From assembly GCA_021297855.1 (NCBI GenBank), contig JAJTHM010000030.1:1-64000 (forward strand): 64,000 bases of DNA, given 5' to 3'. This document shows positions 19,270 through 29,793 of the stretch, one piece after another. Both the position numbers and the translations under genes were made by a program. How positions within the stretch are numbered: position 1 is the first letter of the stretch; the number at the start of each line of letters is the position of its first letter. Origin of the DNA: Sphingobacteriales bacterium (GTDB lineage: Bacteria; Bacteroidota; Bacteroidia; Chitinophagales; JADJOU01). The notes below the pieces were generated by a model. The model was not told the origin of the DNA and made no database searches. It saw nothing but the letters and a program-made list of their open reading frames with translations.

Positions 19270-21189
19270 TTATTGTTTGTCTACAATAATTTTCTTAATG
19301 ATTCTATCTCCTTTCGCTTCAAATTCTATGAAGTAAATACCATTTGGTGCTTTAGATAAATCAATTTGTCCATCTTTATTCGATCCAAGCTTATCAGCAG
19401 AAACTATTTTTCCTAACATATCAGTGACTCTGTAAGAATAGTTTTGGTTCATATCATTTTGAACGAACAGTTTACCATCGCGAACTGGGTTAGGGTAAAT
19501 TTGGATGTTATTTGAATTGACACTGCTTATTGACGCTCCGCAACCAGCAGCTGTAGCAGACTTCACAACGATGGTTTTTGTTACAGGAAATGCATTACAT
19601 GATCCAAAGCTAGAACTTAGGCTGACTAGCATATTACCAGCTGCTGGAAACTTATATCCAACGGGAACAGTAAGAGTCGAAAATTGTGTTGCTCCATTTT
19701 TCCAAACATATTTCCAATCTTGTTTAGATGAAGTGTTTGTAAAGGTAACGTCTTTATTTACACAAGGTGAAGCTGGATTAATGGTGAAATCCATTACGTT
19801 GGTATCCGTGATATTTATATTTACGTTTGCAGTGGCAGTCACAGAGCAGAAGGCATTGGCCACGGTCACCGTGTATACACCAGAACTAATCTTTGTTGAA
19901 GTGGCTGTTGTTGAGAAACCTTTGCTCCAAGTATAAGTTTTTGGAATGGTGCCTCCACCTGTTACAGTAACTGTGAGAGATTGATTTGTATCTACACAGC
20001 TTGTCAATGTTTTATTGGCCATTGTCGCAGACATTGAGAATGACTCAACTAGCACCTGAGCTGTTTTAGGAGTAACACCATCCGTTACGGTTACAGTATA
20101 AGTGACATTGGCAGTGCCCACTGTAGCTATAGGATTAGCTATAGTCGTAGAGCTAAGACCTGTAGCTGGTGACCAGGCATAGGTTACAGCTCCAGTATAA
20201 CCTGTGGCATATGCATTCAGTTGAACCTGAGCATCTTTACAAAGCTGCTGTACAGATTGTACTTTTGTTATACTAACGTTTGGCTCTACTACAGCAGAAA
20301 TATATGGGTATATGTACCAATTTTGTGTGTAAAACTTTTTACACGCTTCTGTAGTAATAAGATCACCACTATTCCAGAGAAATAGTCTATAAGCATTGCC
20401 CGTCGTAGGCTTTACTACATTCGAGGAGTGGGAGTATCCATAACTAGTTTGAATTGCAAATCCATCTCCATTTGTCCCACAATTGGTGCTGAAAGAAGCA
20501 ATTCCTCTCACTGCATTCTCGATATGTCCGACAAATTTAACCTTAACAAGGAATCCATTGCCTTTTGATAAGGTGGTAGACTTTCTATACATATAGGTAT
20601 CTATATCAGTGGCATTTTTGAGTATGACAGTATCTGAACTAGCTAGACGAACACCTGTAATATCTTGTTTAAATCCAGTACTTGGATTTACCCCATTATT
20701 AAATGAATCCTCATAAACAAATATATACAAGGTATCATCTTGGGTTGTATTTTTTCTATCGTAAATTAAAACTGGATTAATAGAATCGATAGTAATAGTG
20801 GCACTGTCAATATTGATGTTTCGTATAACATTAGTGTTATCCAAGAAAGATAATTGCCAAAATCCTTGGATGATCCCTACAGAATTAAATGTAGCTGGGG
20901 TTGATGGCAATCTAAGCGTATCATAGTAACTATTTGTAGGCCAGCCATAGGATCTTTCGAACATACTCATTCCATATGATTTTTGAATACTATCAAGAAC
21001 GGGATAGTCCATCATAAACTTCTCATTAGATGATCTTGGCTTTAGTTGTTTCTTATAATTCTCGTTGATAGCGAGTTTGGATTTAATTTTTTCCATATCT
21101 GAAGAAGATAAATTACTCAAAGTTGGTAATTCCTGCGAAAATACAGTCAAACTAATAAGGCTGATTGTAAAAAGTATAATTTTCTTCAT
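19270..21189 (-). CDS. Secreted protein with PKD/Ig-like segments and T9SS type A sorting domain
   Basis: 639 aa; signal peptide; C-terminus NIQIYPNPVRDGKLFVQN...YRVTDMLGKIV...APNGIYFIEFEAKGDRIIKKIIVDKQ. Confidence 0.9.
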   Translation of the reverse strand: MKKIILFTISLISLTVFSQELPTLSNLSSSDMEKIKSKLAINENYKKQLKPRSSNEKFMMDYPVLDSIQKSYGMSMFERSYGWPTNSYYDTLRLPSTPATFNSVGIIQGFWQLSFLDNTNVIRNINIDSATITIDSINPVLIYDRKNTTQDDTLYIFVYEDSFNNGVNPSTGFKQDITGVRLASSDTVILKNATDIDTYMYRKSTTLSKGNGFLVKVKFVGHIENAVRGIASFSTNCGTNGDGFAIQTSYGYSHSSNVVKPTTGNAYRLFLWNSGDLITTEACKKFYTQNWYIYPYISAVVEPNVSITKVQSVQQLCKDAQVQLNAYATGYTGAVTYAWSPATGLSSTTIANPIATVGTANVTYTVTVTDGVTPKTAQVLVESFSMSATMANKTLTSCVDTNQSLTVTVTGGGTIPKTYTWSKGFSTTATSTKISSGVYTVTVANAFCSVTATANVNINITDTNVMDFTINPASPCVNKDVTFTNTSSKQDWKYVWKNGATQFSTLTVPVGYKFPAAGNMLVSLSSSFGSCNAFPVTKTIVVKSATAAGCGASISSVNSNNIQIYPNPVRDGKLFVQNDMNQNYSYRVTDMLGKIVSADKLGSNKDGQIDLSKAPNGIYFIEFEAKGDRIIKKIIVDKQ

Positions 21190-21259
21190 TTCTATTTATT
21201 TTTATTAAATGTAAAACGCAAATGTAAGGAAAAATGTATTAAAAAAAGAGAGATTTTAT

Positions 21260-21811
21260 TTAAATTTTGTTGCAGTTTCGACATCTTGGTTCATACTCAT
21301 TCTTTTCACCTATTAGAATGGTGCTTTCATTATGCACCAATCTATGGCTAAAGAGGCCGGGTTCGCCGCATTGCATGCACACGGCATGTACTTTATGGAC
21401 CTCATCTGCTATGGCCATCATGGCTGGCATGATACCAAAGGGTTTGCCTAAATAATCCATATCTAAACCAGCGATGATAACCCGTATGCCTTTGGCAGCC
21501 AATTTATTGCAAACCTCTGGAAGATTTTCATCGAAAAACTGCGCTTCATCGATGCCAATGACATCCTTATCCACCCCCAGCAGTAAAATAGACTCAGAGT
21601 TGGAAACGGCCAACGAAGGAATTTTCTGATTGGAGTGGGAGACGACCTCACTCTCGCTATAGCGCGTATCCAGTATCGGCTTGAAAATCTCTACCTGCTT
21701 TTTAGCAATGATCGCTCTGTTCAGTCGACGTATCAATTCCTCTGTTTTTCCAGAAAACATGGAACCACAAATTACTTCTATTCTTCCATGAAAATTTCCG
21801 TTTCTTTGCAC
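21260..21811 (-). CDS. tdk: Thymidine kinase
   Basis: 183 aa; [30 protein letters not shown]-terminal zinc cysteines. Confidence 0.95.
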   Translation of the reverse strand: MQRNGNFHGRIEVICGSMFSGKTEELIRRLNRAIIAKKQVEIFKPILDTRYSESEVVSHSNQKIPSLAVSNSESILLLGVDKDVIGIDEAQFFDENLPEVCNKLAAKGIRVIIAGLDMDYLGKPFGIMPAMMAIADEVHKVHAVCMQCGEPGLFSHRLVHNESTILIGEKNEYEPRCRNCNKI

Positions 21812-21854
21812 TAGAGGACTATTTTAGAGCAATAATACAATAAAAATTCAATTT

Positions 21855-22844
21855 ATGACAAAGAATTCTGAGATCGCAATCGATGATTTGATAAAAAGAA
21901 TTTATAAATCATATGTAGAAATCAAGGTGGGGGAATTTCGCGAAATAGACCGCGATATGTTACTGAATGATATAGGACTATTGTATACTAGTATAAAAGA
22001 TTTATACCCTTCCAACCAACTGCCTGCAATTGAGTTTGATCTTATTCAGAAAAAATTAAATACTAAGATTCCTGAACATGAGGATGAAATCCACCCTGAA
22101 CCGAAACAAGAGGAACAAAGGGTAGAGAGAAATCAAGAAGACACCCCAGAAATAGAGAGAGTGATACCTATGGAGCTTATGCAGAGTCCTATAGAGGTAA
22201 AAATATCAGAAGGGACTCCGAGCCCTGAAGAAGAAATACAAAAGGAAGATGAAATAACGACCATGGACTTGTCGATGTTTGAAGACGCAGAGCAGCTGGA
22301 GTCTCCCAGCTTGGAAGCTTCTAATTTAATCGACAAAAAATCGGACAATACGACAAGTCCTATTTTACAAGGTTTTCAAACAGAAACTAAAGAAGTAAAT
22401 GGAAAGCTTCTAAACTATCAGGACATACCGACAGTGGTAGAAAAGGCTGCTGAAGTATTGGTTACCAAGGTAGAAGAAGTTCAATCGGCGCCCAAAAAGG
22501 CGTTGGAAGAGGAATCGCCTATTGTCCAAACCTTGAACCATGAAAATGATAGAAAAAGCAAGAGCGATATCATGGATTTTTTGCATCATGATGATAAAAA
22601 AACAGCCAAGGATATATACAGTTTTTTAGATTTAAATACTCGTATTGGACTGATCGAGTTATTCTTTAAAGGCAATTCCCTAGAGCTCACTGAGTGCCTA
22701 GTTTGGCTCAATAAACTGGACACCAAAGAGGCGTGTGTCAAAGTGATTGACAAATTCGCAGCCAAATTTGATGTAGGGACTGACGATGAAATCTATAAAC
22801 AATTCCTCTCCTTAGTAGATCGCAAGTTAGATTATCAAAAATGA
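21855..22844 (+). CDS. Hypothetical protein with acidic low-complexity linker
   Basis: 329 aa; ordered-looking N and C ends joined by an E/P/S-rich linker. Confidence 0.7.
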   Translation: MTKNSEIAIDDLIKRIYKSYVEIKVGEFREIDRDMLLNDIGLLYTSIKDLYPSNQLPAIEFDLIQKKLNTKIPEHEDEIHPEPKQEEQRVERNQEDTPEIERVIPMELMQSPIEVKISEGTPSPEEEIQKEDEITTMDLSMFEDAEQLESPSLEASNLIDKKSDNTTSPILQGFQTETKEVNGKLLNYQDIPTVVEKAAEVLVTKVEEVQSAPKKALEEESPIVQTLNHENDRKSKSDIMDFLHHDDKKTAKDIYSFLDLNTRIGLIELFFKGNSLELTECLVWLNKLDTKEACVKVIDKFAAKFDVGTDDEIYKQFLSLVDRKLDYQK

Positions 22845-22846
22845 GC

Positions 22847-23779
22847 TTAATGCTGGTTCGCTAGGTAGCGCTCCGCTTCTAGGGCGGCCATACAACCCGT
22901 ACCAGCAGCAGTGACCGCTTGCCTGTAGTTTCTATCCATGACATCCCCACAGGCAAATACCCCTTCTACATTTGTTTTAGTGGTACCTGGAACTACTTTT
23001 ATATAACCGTCTGCATCGGTTTCGATGTATTTAGAAAAAATCTTAGACTGAGGCGTATGGCCTATAGCTACAAAAAATCCTGTGATAGGAATTTCTTGGG
23101 TAGAGCCATCTTTCGTATTCTTAATTCTTACTGCTTCCACCACTTTATCGCCGAGGATTTCATCGGTCTCCGTATTCCAATATACCTTAATATTCGGTGT
23201 TCTAAGCACTCGATCTTGCATGATTTTACTGGCTCTCATTTGATCTTTCCGAATCAGCATGTGCACTGTTGTGCAGAGTTTGGCTAGATATAATGCTTCT
23301 TCACAAGCACTATCGCCTGCGCCTACTATAGCGACCTCTTGTTTTCTATAAAAAAATCCATCGCAGACAGCGCAGGCAGAAACTCCACTGCCATTAAGTC
23401 TTTGCTCAGATGGAATACCCAGCCACTTGGCTGTAGCACCAGTAGATATTATAACCGTTTGGGCTGAAATTTCCTCTCCTTTTTCATTTTTACATATATA
23501 GGGAGGCTTACCAGAAGAAAAATCTACCTCTGTTATCAATCCTGGTTGAATATCAGCATCAAAGCGCTTGGCCTGATCATAGAGTTCCTTCATCATTTCA
23601 GGACCCTGTATCCCATTGGGATAACCAGGGAAATTTTCCACCTCATTAGTCGTCATCAACTGACCACCTGGCTCCATACCTTGATACATCAAAGGATTTA
23701 AATTGGCTCGGGAAGCGTAAATAGCTGCTGTATAACCCGCAGGTCCTGAACCTATAATTAAGCATTCTGTCTCTTTCAT
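22847..23779 (-). CDS. trxB: Thioredoxin-disulfide reductase
   Basis: 310 aa; GSGPAGYTAAIYASRA, CAVCDG redox motif, GVFACGDVMD. Confidence 0.96.
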   Translation of the reverse strand: MKETECLIIGSGPAGYTAAIYASRANLNPLMYQGMEPGGQLMTTNEVENFPGYPNGIQGPEMMKELYDQAKRFDADIQPGLITEVDFSSGKPPYICKNEKGEEISAQTVIISTGATAKWLGIPSEQRLNGSGVSACAVCDGFFYRKQEVAIVGAGDSACEEALYLAKLCTTVHMLIRKDQMRASKIMQDRVLRTPNIKVYWNTETDEILGDKVVEAVRIKNTKDGSTQEIPITGFFVAIGHTPQSKIFSKYIETDADGYIKVVPGTTKTNVEGVFACGDVMDRNYRQAVTAAGTGCMAALEAERYLANQH

Positions 23780-23875
23780 GTTTCGATGTTTTATCGTTTA
23801 AAATCCAATTTCTGAACAAATAAGGGACGAAATTAGTTCGAAATTAATTATTTTTACGATTAGTTACAAACAGCT

Positions 23876-24382
23876 ATGTTGAAAAATCCCGTTATTGGAA
23901 ACCGTGTCAAATGGACAAATCAGCCATGGAAAGGAGTAATCAAGGAAGTGAAAGGCCAAAGAGCACTCATTGCTTTAGAGGATGGGTTTGAGGAATGGGA
24001 ACTCCTCTCTAAACTAGTTTCCGACAATCAAAACCTAGATCTGATAGATATTTATGACAGTAAGAATGAATTGCGATATATAGAAGTAAGACCAATCAAA
24101 CAGTCTGAAATTGATCTTCACATTGAGAATCTGTTCGTTGAATGGAAAACCATACCAAAAGAAAAAATTCTTGAACGCCAACTTCAAGCCTTTCAAGAAG
24201 AATTTCAGATATGCCTTAAAAATGCAACGGATGAATTGATCGTGATTCATGGAAAAGGCAGTGGGATATTGAAGAAGCATATAATAGACCTGCTGCATGC
24301 GCATATGCATATATCGTTCGAAGATATGCATGAAGGAAGATATAAACAATCTGCTATAAAGATATATTTCGATAGACCTTGA
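23876..24382 (+). CDS. Smr domain protein (Bacteroidota DUF2027/Smr type)
   Basis: 168 aa; IDLHIENL... and IVIHGKGSGILKKHIIDLL Smr motif. Confidence 0.8.
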   Translation: MLKNPVIGNRVKWTNQPWKGVIKEVKGQRALIALEDGFEEWELLSKLVSDNQNLDLIDIYDSKNELRYIEVRPIKQSEIDLHIENLFVEWKTIPKEKILERQLQAFQEEFQICLKNATDELIVIHGKGSGILKKHIIDLLHAHMHISFEDMHEGRYKQSAIKIYFDRP

Positions 24383-24456
24383 TCAATTCGGTTATTTTTG
24401 AGCTCATTTTAATAGAAATCAAAGTATCATAGAATCCTATTCAAGAAGAAATTGAC

Positions 24457-25494
24457 ATGAAAAAAAATCTACCTTTAGTGCTTGTTGTGATAGCCTTAGT
24501 TGCAGTTTTAGCCTACCTCAAGTATAACAAATCCAAAACTAATTTTGAGGAAATTGAATTTCATATAGCGGATGTCAATGAAATAGGTAGTATAATCATT
24601 TCAGATAAACAAGGAAATAAGTCTGTGCTCAGAAAGGCGGATACAAAATGGTTGGTCAATGATAGTTTCTTTGCCGAAAAGGCCAAAATGGTGATTCTGC
24701 TGCAAACTATCAATAAGCTTCAAATAGAAATGCCCATAGGCGACTCTATGCGTAAAATGGCCATACAGGACTTGAGAACCCTTGGTCGAGAGATAACTAT
24801 CAATAATAAGGATGGCGATGAAATAAAGACCTTTTATGTAGGCAGCCAAATGGGAGCAGGCAATGTGATGATACTGAAAGAGAATGGCATTGTGGCTACT
24901 GATCCCTTTATTGTTAAGATTCCAGGAATAAAAGCCACGGATTTGAAGCACCGCTTTCCTGCCAACCCTAATGCATGGTATACCACAGAAGTCTTTTCTA
25001 CGTCAATAGATAAAATTAAATCCATTACAGTCAATTTTCATGAGCGTCCTCAAAATTCTTTTCGTTTGACCAAAGATGAAGATCTAATCAAAATTGACCC
25101 ATTAGTAGATTCAATGAAAATAAATAAATCTTTGAATAAAGAGCATGTGATCCAATTTCTATTGGAATTTGAGTCTAAACATTTCGAAGGAAAAATAAAA
25201 AATGACAGCGTCATAAGCTATATTAAAGCTTCTAAACCTGCTTATACCATAGAACTTGAGGATATGCTCCAGGAAAAACGTTATATTAAGCTATTCAAAA
25301 TGCCTTCTAGTTTCAATGGCGTGGACCTAGGAAGCCCAGCTGTAGATGCCATGGGTAAAAGGCTCCCATTCAACTTAGATAAATATTGGGCGTATTCCTC
25401 CTACAGCAAAGATTTTGCTATTGCTCAATATTACGTATTCGGACCAATTCTGGTGCCGTACAACTATTTTTTCGAAGATAAAAGTAAAAATTAG
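24457..25494 (+). CDS. DUF4340 domain protein
   Basis: 345 aa; N-terminal TM; DKQGNKSVLRKADTKWLVNDSFFAEKAKMVILLQTI, DUF4340-like. Confidence 0.7.
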   Translation: MKKNLPLVLVVIALVAVLAYLKYNKSKTNFEEIEFHIADVNEIGSIIISDKQGNKSVLRKADTKWLVNDSFFAEKAKMVILLQTINKLQIEMPIGDSMRKMAIQDLRTLGREITINNKDGDEIKTFYVGSQMGAGNVMILKENGIVATDPFIVKIPGIKATDLKHRFPANPNAWYTTEVFSTSIDKIKSITVNFHERPQNSFRLTKDEDLIKIDPLVDSMKINKSLNKEHVIQFLLEFESKHFEGKIKNDSVISYIKASKPAYTIELEDMLQEKRYIKLFKMPSSFNGVDLGSPAVDAMGKRLPFNLDKYWAYSSYSKDFAIAQYYVFGPILVPYNYFFEDKSKN

Positions 25495-25536
25495 CCTGAT
25501 ATACGCTTTTAAACTAGCGCCATTTTCTTATCTCTT

Positions 25537-26460
25537 TTACATGACAAGGGGTTTCATATAGATAATGTTATCCGATTCCATAGATCGCTTATCGACATAT
25601 TCATGGGTGTTTGATATCAATACTTGAGGCTCGCCAGCTTCATCGATCAAATGCGCTAGATATCCCAACCTCTTTAAAAAGTTGTCCGCCAATCGATGAT
25701 TGTCATTGCCTCTATTGGATTGACTAAACTCCATAATGATCGTAGGTGAATTTGTAAGTAAATAATTTGATAGGCCTCGTAAAACAGTATCTTCAGCGCC
25801 TTCTACATCTATCTTAATCACTTCTGGCAAGGCTACTTCTTCTTCTATAAAACTATCTCCTCGTTTTCCATCTATTCTATGAACTTTAACTGATGCTTTT
25901 TTGAACCATGCCTCTTGCTCATATTGATTCCTCACTAACGTATTGTACTCTGAATACAAAGTTGGAAACTCATAGAAAATAGTAGGCTCATCGTTATCAT
26001 TAAATGCAATATTGAATGCAGCTATGTTTTCTTTATCCTTTGTATTTTCATGAAGAATTTGAAAAGATTTGGAGGCTGCTTCTATAGAATAAACCTTGCC
26101 TTTTTCTGCTATATATGCAGCTAAAAGTGAATAAAATCCATAATGTGCCCCAATATCCATAAATACCGAACGGCTATGCAGATGGTTGATTAAATATCTT
26201 GTCAATCGGATCTCGGAATTATGTGTCTTGCCACCTGAGAGAAATATATCGACAGAAGCTGGAAGAGATATAAGCATGAATTGATTCCAAAAAACAGGGG
26301 TATTCGCATCAAAATGAAAATTGCCCAATTTGACAATTAGTTTCGAAAAAACTATGCCTAAAACATACTTGACTGGATTCCTCAAAAATCGACTGAATTT
26401 AGAGGTAGTAGCAAAAGCTTCTACCTTCTCCAATTGCCTTAATAATTCTTTTTGATTCAT
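25537..26460 (-). CDS. FkbM family methyltransferase
   Basis: 307 aa; FMDIGAHYGFYSLLAA...VIKIDVEGAEDTVLRGL. Confidence 0.9.
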   Translation of the reverse strand: MNQKELLRQLEKVEAFATTSKFSRFLRNPVKYVLGIVFSKLIVKLGNFHFDANTPVFWNQFMLISLPASVDIFLSGGKTHNSEIRLTRYLINHLHSRSVFMDIGAHYGFYSLLAAYIAEKGKVYSIEAASKSFQILHENTKDKENIAAFNIAFNDNDEPTIFYEFPTLYSEYNTLVRNQYEQEAWFKKASVKVHRIDGKRGDSFIEEEVALPEVIKIDVEGAEDTVLRGLSNYLLTNSPTIIMEFSQSNRGNDNHRLADNFLKRLGYLAHLIDEAGEPQVLISNTHEYVDKRSMESDNIIYMKPLVM

Positions 26461-26484
26461 TCAATCAATAATGTCAACAGATAA

Positions 26485-27807
26485 TTACTCTACAAATTGA
26501 CCCTCTACGAACAAAAAAGGATTCAAACGATCTAGCTGAAAATTAACTATTTTACCTACTTTAGTTTCATCAAATTTTGTCCGCACACGAATATAATTTG
26601 AGGTATACCCATTCATAAAACCATTATCATCTTCATGTTCAAAAACTACTGGATAGACTCTACCTATATGCTCCTGATAGTATTGACGCTTCAATTTATC
26701 TGATAAAATACGGAGGCGCTTATTGCGGTCTCGACGCACTTCTATCGGCACATAGGAATCGGACTTGACCGCTCTGGTGTTCGCTCTCTCAGAATAAGTA
26801 AATACATGTAAATAAGAAACTGGTAAGGATTGAACAAAGGCATAGCTTTCTTCGAAATGCGCATCCGTCTCTTCAGGATACCCTACAATCACATCGACCC
26901 CTATGCATGCATGTGGAATTTTATTCTTGATATAGGTGACTTTCTCTCGATAAAATGCACTGTCGTATTTGCGCTGCATACTCTCTAGCATCGCATCGGA
27001 TCCACTCTGCAGGGGTATATGAAAATGGGGCATAAAAACATTGCTGCTCGCTACCATATCAATAATATCCTCGGTTAATAAATTCGGCTCAATAGAAGAA
27101 ACCCTCACCCGCAAACCCGTTCCCTTATATACATTTTCAATAGCCAATAGGAGATCAAAGAAAGTCTCTTCGGTTCTTTTCCTTCCATCCGATGTTTTCC
27201 CATAATCTCCGGTATTCACACCAGTTAATACAATCTCTTGCACCCCCGTTTGAACAGCCCGTTCGAATACCTGCATAGTCTCTTCGATAGACTGACTGCG
27301 ACTTCTGCCTCTCGCCAATGGTATAGTGCAGAAGGTGCAAAAATAATCACAACCATCCTGCACTTTGAGAAATGTTCGAGTTCTATCGCCACTAGAATAG
27401 GATGGCACAAACTCGTTGACTTCTTTAATATCCTCCGCTTTTACCTTGCTTTCTGCATGGTCTATGGTTTGAATATGCTTTAGCAAATTAAACTTCTCCG
27501 TAGCCCCTAGGACCATATCTACGCCCTCTATATCGGCTATTTCCTGAGGTTTTAGCTGCGCATAGCAGCCAATGATAATCACCTTGGATTCGGGAGAAGT
27601 GCGCTTGATCTTCCGGACGATATAGCGGCATTCTTTATCAGCATTTTCAGTGACGGAGCAGGTATTGACTACATAGACGTCTGCTTGTTCGTCCATATCT
27701 ACACGCTGATAGCCTGCATCCTCTGCCTGATTGGCAAGGCTGGATGTTTCTGAAAAATTCAGTTTACAACCTAAGGTATGAAAAGCTATTTTTTGTTGCG
27801 TACTCAT
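26485..27807 (-). CDS. mtaB: tRNA (N6-threonylcarbamoyladenosine(37)-C2)-methylthiotransferase MtaB
   Basis: 440 aa; FHTLGCKLNFSE, VQDGCDYFCTFCTIPLARGRSRS radical SAM motif. Confidence 0.94.
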   Translation of the reverse strand: MSTQQKIAFHTLGCKLNFSETSSLANQAEDAGYQRVDMDEQADVYVVNTCSVTENADKECRYIVRKIKRTSPESKVIIIGCYAQLKPQEIADIEGVDMVLGATEKFNLLKHIQTIDHAESKVKAEDIKEVNEFVPSYSSGDRTRTFLKVQDGCDYFCTFCTIPLARGRSRSQSIEETMQVFERAVQTGVQEIVLTGVNTGDYGKTSDGRKRTEETFFDLLLAIENVYKGTGLRVRVSSIEPNLLTEDIIDMVASSNVFMPHFHIPLQSGSDAMLESMQRKYDSAFYREKVTYIKNKIPHACIGVDVIVGYPEETDAHFEESYAFVQSLPVSYLHVFTYSERANTRAVKSDSYVPIEVRRDRNKRLRILSDKLKRQYYQEHIGRVYPVVFEHEDDNGFMNGYTSNYIRVRTKFDETKVGKIVNFQLDRLNPFLFVEGQFVE

Positions 27808-28749
27808 TTATCTAAATTCTCTATATTCTATATGATAGCCCTCTAAATGATAATTGGATTTCAACTGCACATCTTGAATTTTGGAAGGTTTATTTCCAGA
27901 GTAGTAAATGATGATTTCCTTGGTCCATTTGTCGATGACAAAATTATGCACGGTAAATGACTGTGAACTGAGTTCTCTTTGTATGTAGCTCTCGAGGTTA
28001 TAGCGCGTGGTAGCGCGTGTCAGCTCCGTTGAACTGAAATACAATCCAAAAAGGAAACATAAAAGTGTGATGACAAAGTATATCCATTTAAATCGATTAT
28101 TCTTGATACCCAGTCTAGAAACCCCTGATAAGTAAAGCAGCAGAGATAATCCCATAAAAAGTAGAAGAAATAATAACTGATACCTAATGATGATAGCAAG
28201 AATAGCATCGCCGTCTCGATGAATCATCATAACCGAGGAAGCTACAATAAGCACAGGCCACTTAACTAAAAATTTGAGTATCCAAATAATCATAGAAATC
28301 CTATGGCTATTGAACAAGAAAATAGCTATAGCAATTAAGAAAACCGATAAATAAGTGGCGATATCAACTTCTGCCCAGTTGGTTATAGTTTGTATGTTGT
28401 AGGTAAATGGAGAAATATAAAAATAAACTAAGCCAATGATAAAGGTGACAACAGCCCCAATAACTATTTTTATTATCGCAGCTTTGAGAATATCGCTATT
28501 TCGCTTGAATACTCCTATAGTAAACTGAAGAAAAGAAAAAATAAACGGGCTGATTAATAGTCCTGCATAAATGACCAAAGGTTTGTCAAAATTGAGTCCG
28601 AGACATACCAAAATGGCACTCAATACCACCATAAACAATACCACAGATTTTTTCTCTTGTGAGCTAGAATAATATTCAATCAAATCGTCTAGATTGGTCA
28701 TTAAAACCAACTTTGTTTCCTGTAGATAAGTTTTTATATGTTCAATCAT
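27808..28749 (-). CDS. DUF389-like membrane protein
   Basis: 313 aa multi-TM; LNFDKPLVIYAGLLISPFIFSFLQFTIGVFKRNSDILKAA resembles DUF389. Confidence 0.6.
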   Translation of the reverse strand: MIEHIKTYLQETKLVLMTNLDDLIEYYSSSQEKKSVVLFMVVLSAILVCLGLNFDKPLVIYAGLLISPFIFSFLQFTIGVFKRNSDILKAAIIKIVIGAVVTFIIGLVYFYISPFTYNIQTITNWAEVDIATYLSVFLIAIAIFLFNSHRISMIIWILKFLVKWPVLIVASSVMMIHRDGDAILAIIIRYQLLFLLLFMGLSLLLYLSGVSRLGIKNNRFKWIYFVITLLCFLFGLYFSSTELTRATTRYNLESYIQRELSSQSFTVHNFVIDKWTKEIIIYYSGNKPSKIQDVQLKSNYHLEGYHIEYREFR

Positions 28750-28802
28750 GAATGCTAGTTAGAATAAAAAATAGTAAATAAATAATCTAAATTTATCTTG
28801 TC

Positions 28803-29432
28803 CTAGTTATTAGGCTTGACAAAAGTAATCACTTTCGTATCGAAAAAGTCTTCTTTGAAAAAATCCGAAATAGGTTTGACCTTTACTTTTCGTTTACAGT
28901 CCTTAATTTCTTCCGTCAAATCGCCCCCTTTCAAAGCGATTAATCCGTTATCTAACTCATTGAATGAAATAGGGTGTATCTTACCTCTAGTCCATCGCAG
29001 CAAATCAACCATAGGAGCAACAGCGCGGGTGACAACAAAGTCAAACTGCAATTTTACATCCTCTGCTCTTCCCCAATGTGTTTGAACATTTTTAATATCT
29101 AAAGCCTCAACGACTCCCTCGATTACTTTGAGTTTTTTCTGGATAGAATCTACGGCCAAAAATTTACTGTCAGGAAAAAGAATAGCGAGAGGAATCGTCG
29201 GAAAGCCTCCACCCGTGCCTAAATCCATAATGATGGTACCTTTTTTAAACTGAACAAATTTGGCAATAGCTAAGGAATGCAAAACATGATGGATATAGAA
29301 ATTTTCAAAGTCTTTCCTTGAAACGACATTAATTTTATCATTCCATTCTTTATAAATGTTATAAAGCTGTTGATAAGCATCTTTCTGCTGTGAATTTAGT
29401 TGCGGGAAATAGGCAAACACACGCTCTAACAT
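28803..29432 (-). CDS. rsmG: 16S rRNA (guanine(527)-N7)-methyltransferase
   Basis: 209 aa; YNIYKEWNDKINVVSRKDFENFYIHHVLHSLAIAKFV, MDLGTGGGFPTIPLAILFP. Confidence 0.96.
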   Translation of the reverse strand: MLERVFAYFPQLNSQQKDAYQQLYNIYKEWNDKINVVSRKDFENFYIHHVLHSLAIAKFVQFKKGTIIMDLGTGGGFPTIPLAILFPDSKFLAVDSIQKKLKVIEGVVEALDIKNVQTHWGRAEDVKLQFDFVVTRAVAPMVDLLRWTRGKIHPISFNELDNGLIALKGGDLTEEIKDCKRKVKVKPISDFFKEDFFDTKVITFVKPNN

Positions 29433-29460
29433 AGATTTTAAGCTTTTTTTTAATTTTAGG

Positions 29461-29490
29461 TTTGAAGAATGACAAAAGTAGTTATCTTTG
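29461..29490 (+). promoter_or_regulatory. Consensus Bacteroidota promoter upstream of acpP
   Basis: TTTG-N18-TATCTTTG about 25 bp before the acpP start. Confidence 0.7.
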
Positions 29491-29514
29491 CCGAAACTTT
29501 AAATAAAATAGAAA

Positions 29515-29760
29515 ATGTCAACAACAAACATTGCAGAAAAAGTAACACAAATCATTGTAGATAAACTAGGATGTGATGAGGCACAAGTGAAGCCAGAAGC
29601 TAGCTTTACTACTGACTTGGGTGCAGATAGTTTAGATATTGTGGAATTGGTTATGGAGTTTGAAAATCAGTTTGAAATGTCTATTCCAGATGATAAAGCT
29701 GAGCAAATTCAAACTGTAGGCGATGCCATTAGCTTTATTGAGCAGGCTCATAAAGGTTAA
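29515..29760 (+). CDS. acpP: Acyl carrier protein
   Basis: 81 aa; [17 protein letters not shown] phosphopantetheine site. Confidence 0.97.
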   Translation: MSTTNIAEKVTQIIVDKLGCDEAQVKPEASFTTDLGADSLDIVELVMEFENQFEMSIPDDKAEQIQTVGDAISFIEQAHKG

Positions 29761-29793
29761 TTTAATAGCTTTATAAATTTATAAATCAAACCT

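Noticed and set aside
25537-26460. Part of a polysaccharide or surface-glycan island (FkbM methyltransferase)
   Set aside because: Neighbours are housekeeping genes (mtaB, DUF4340, Smr); no glycosyltransferases nearby.
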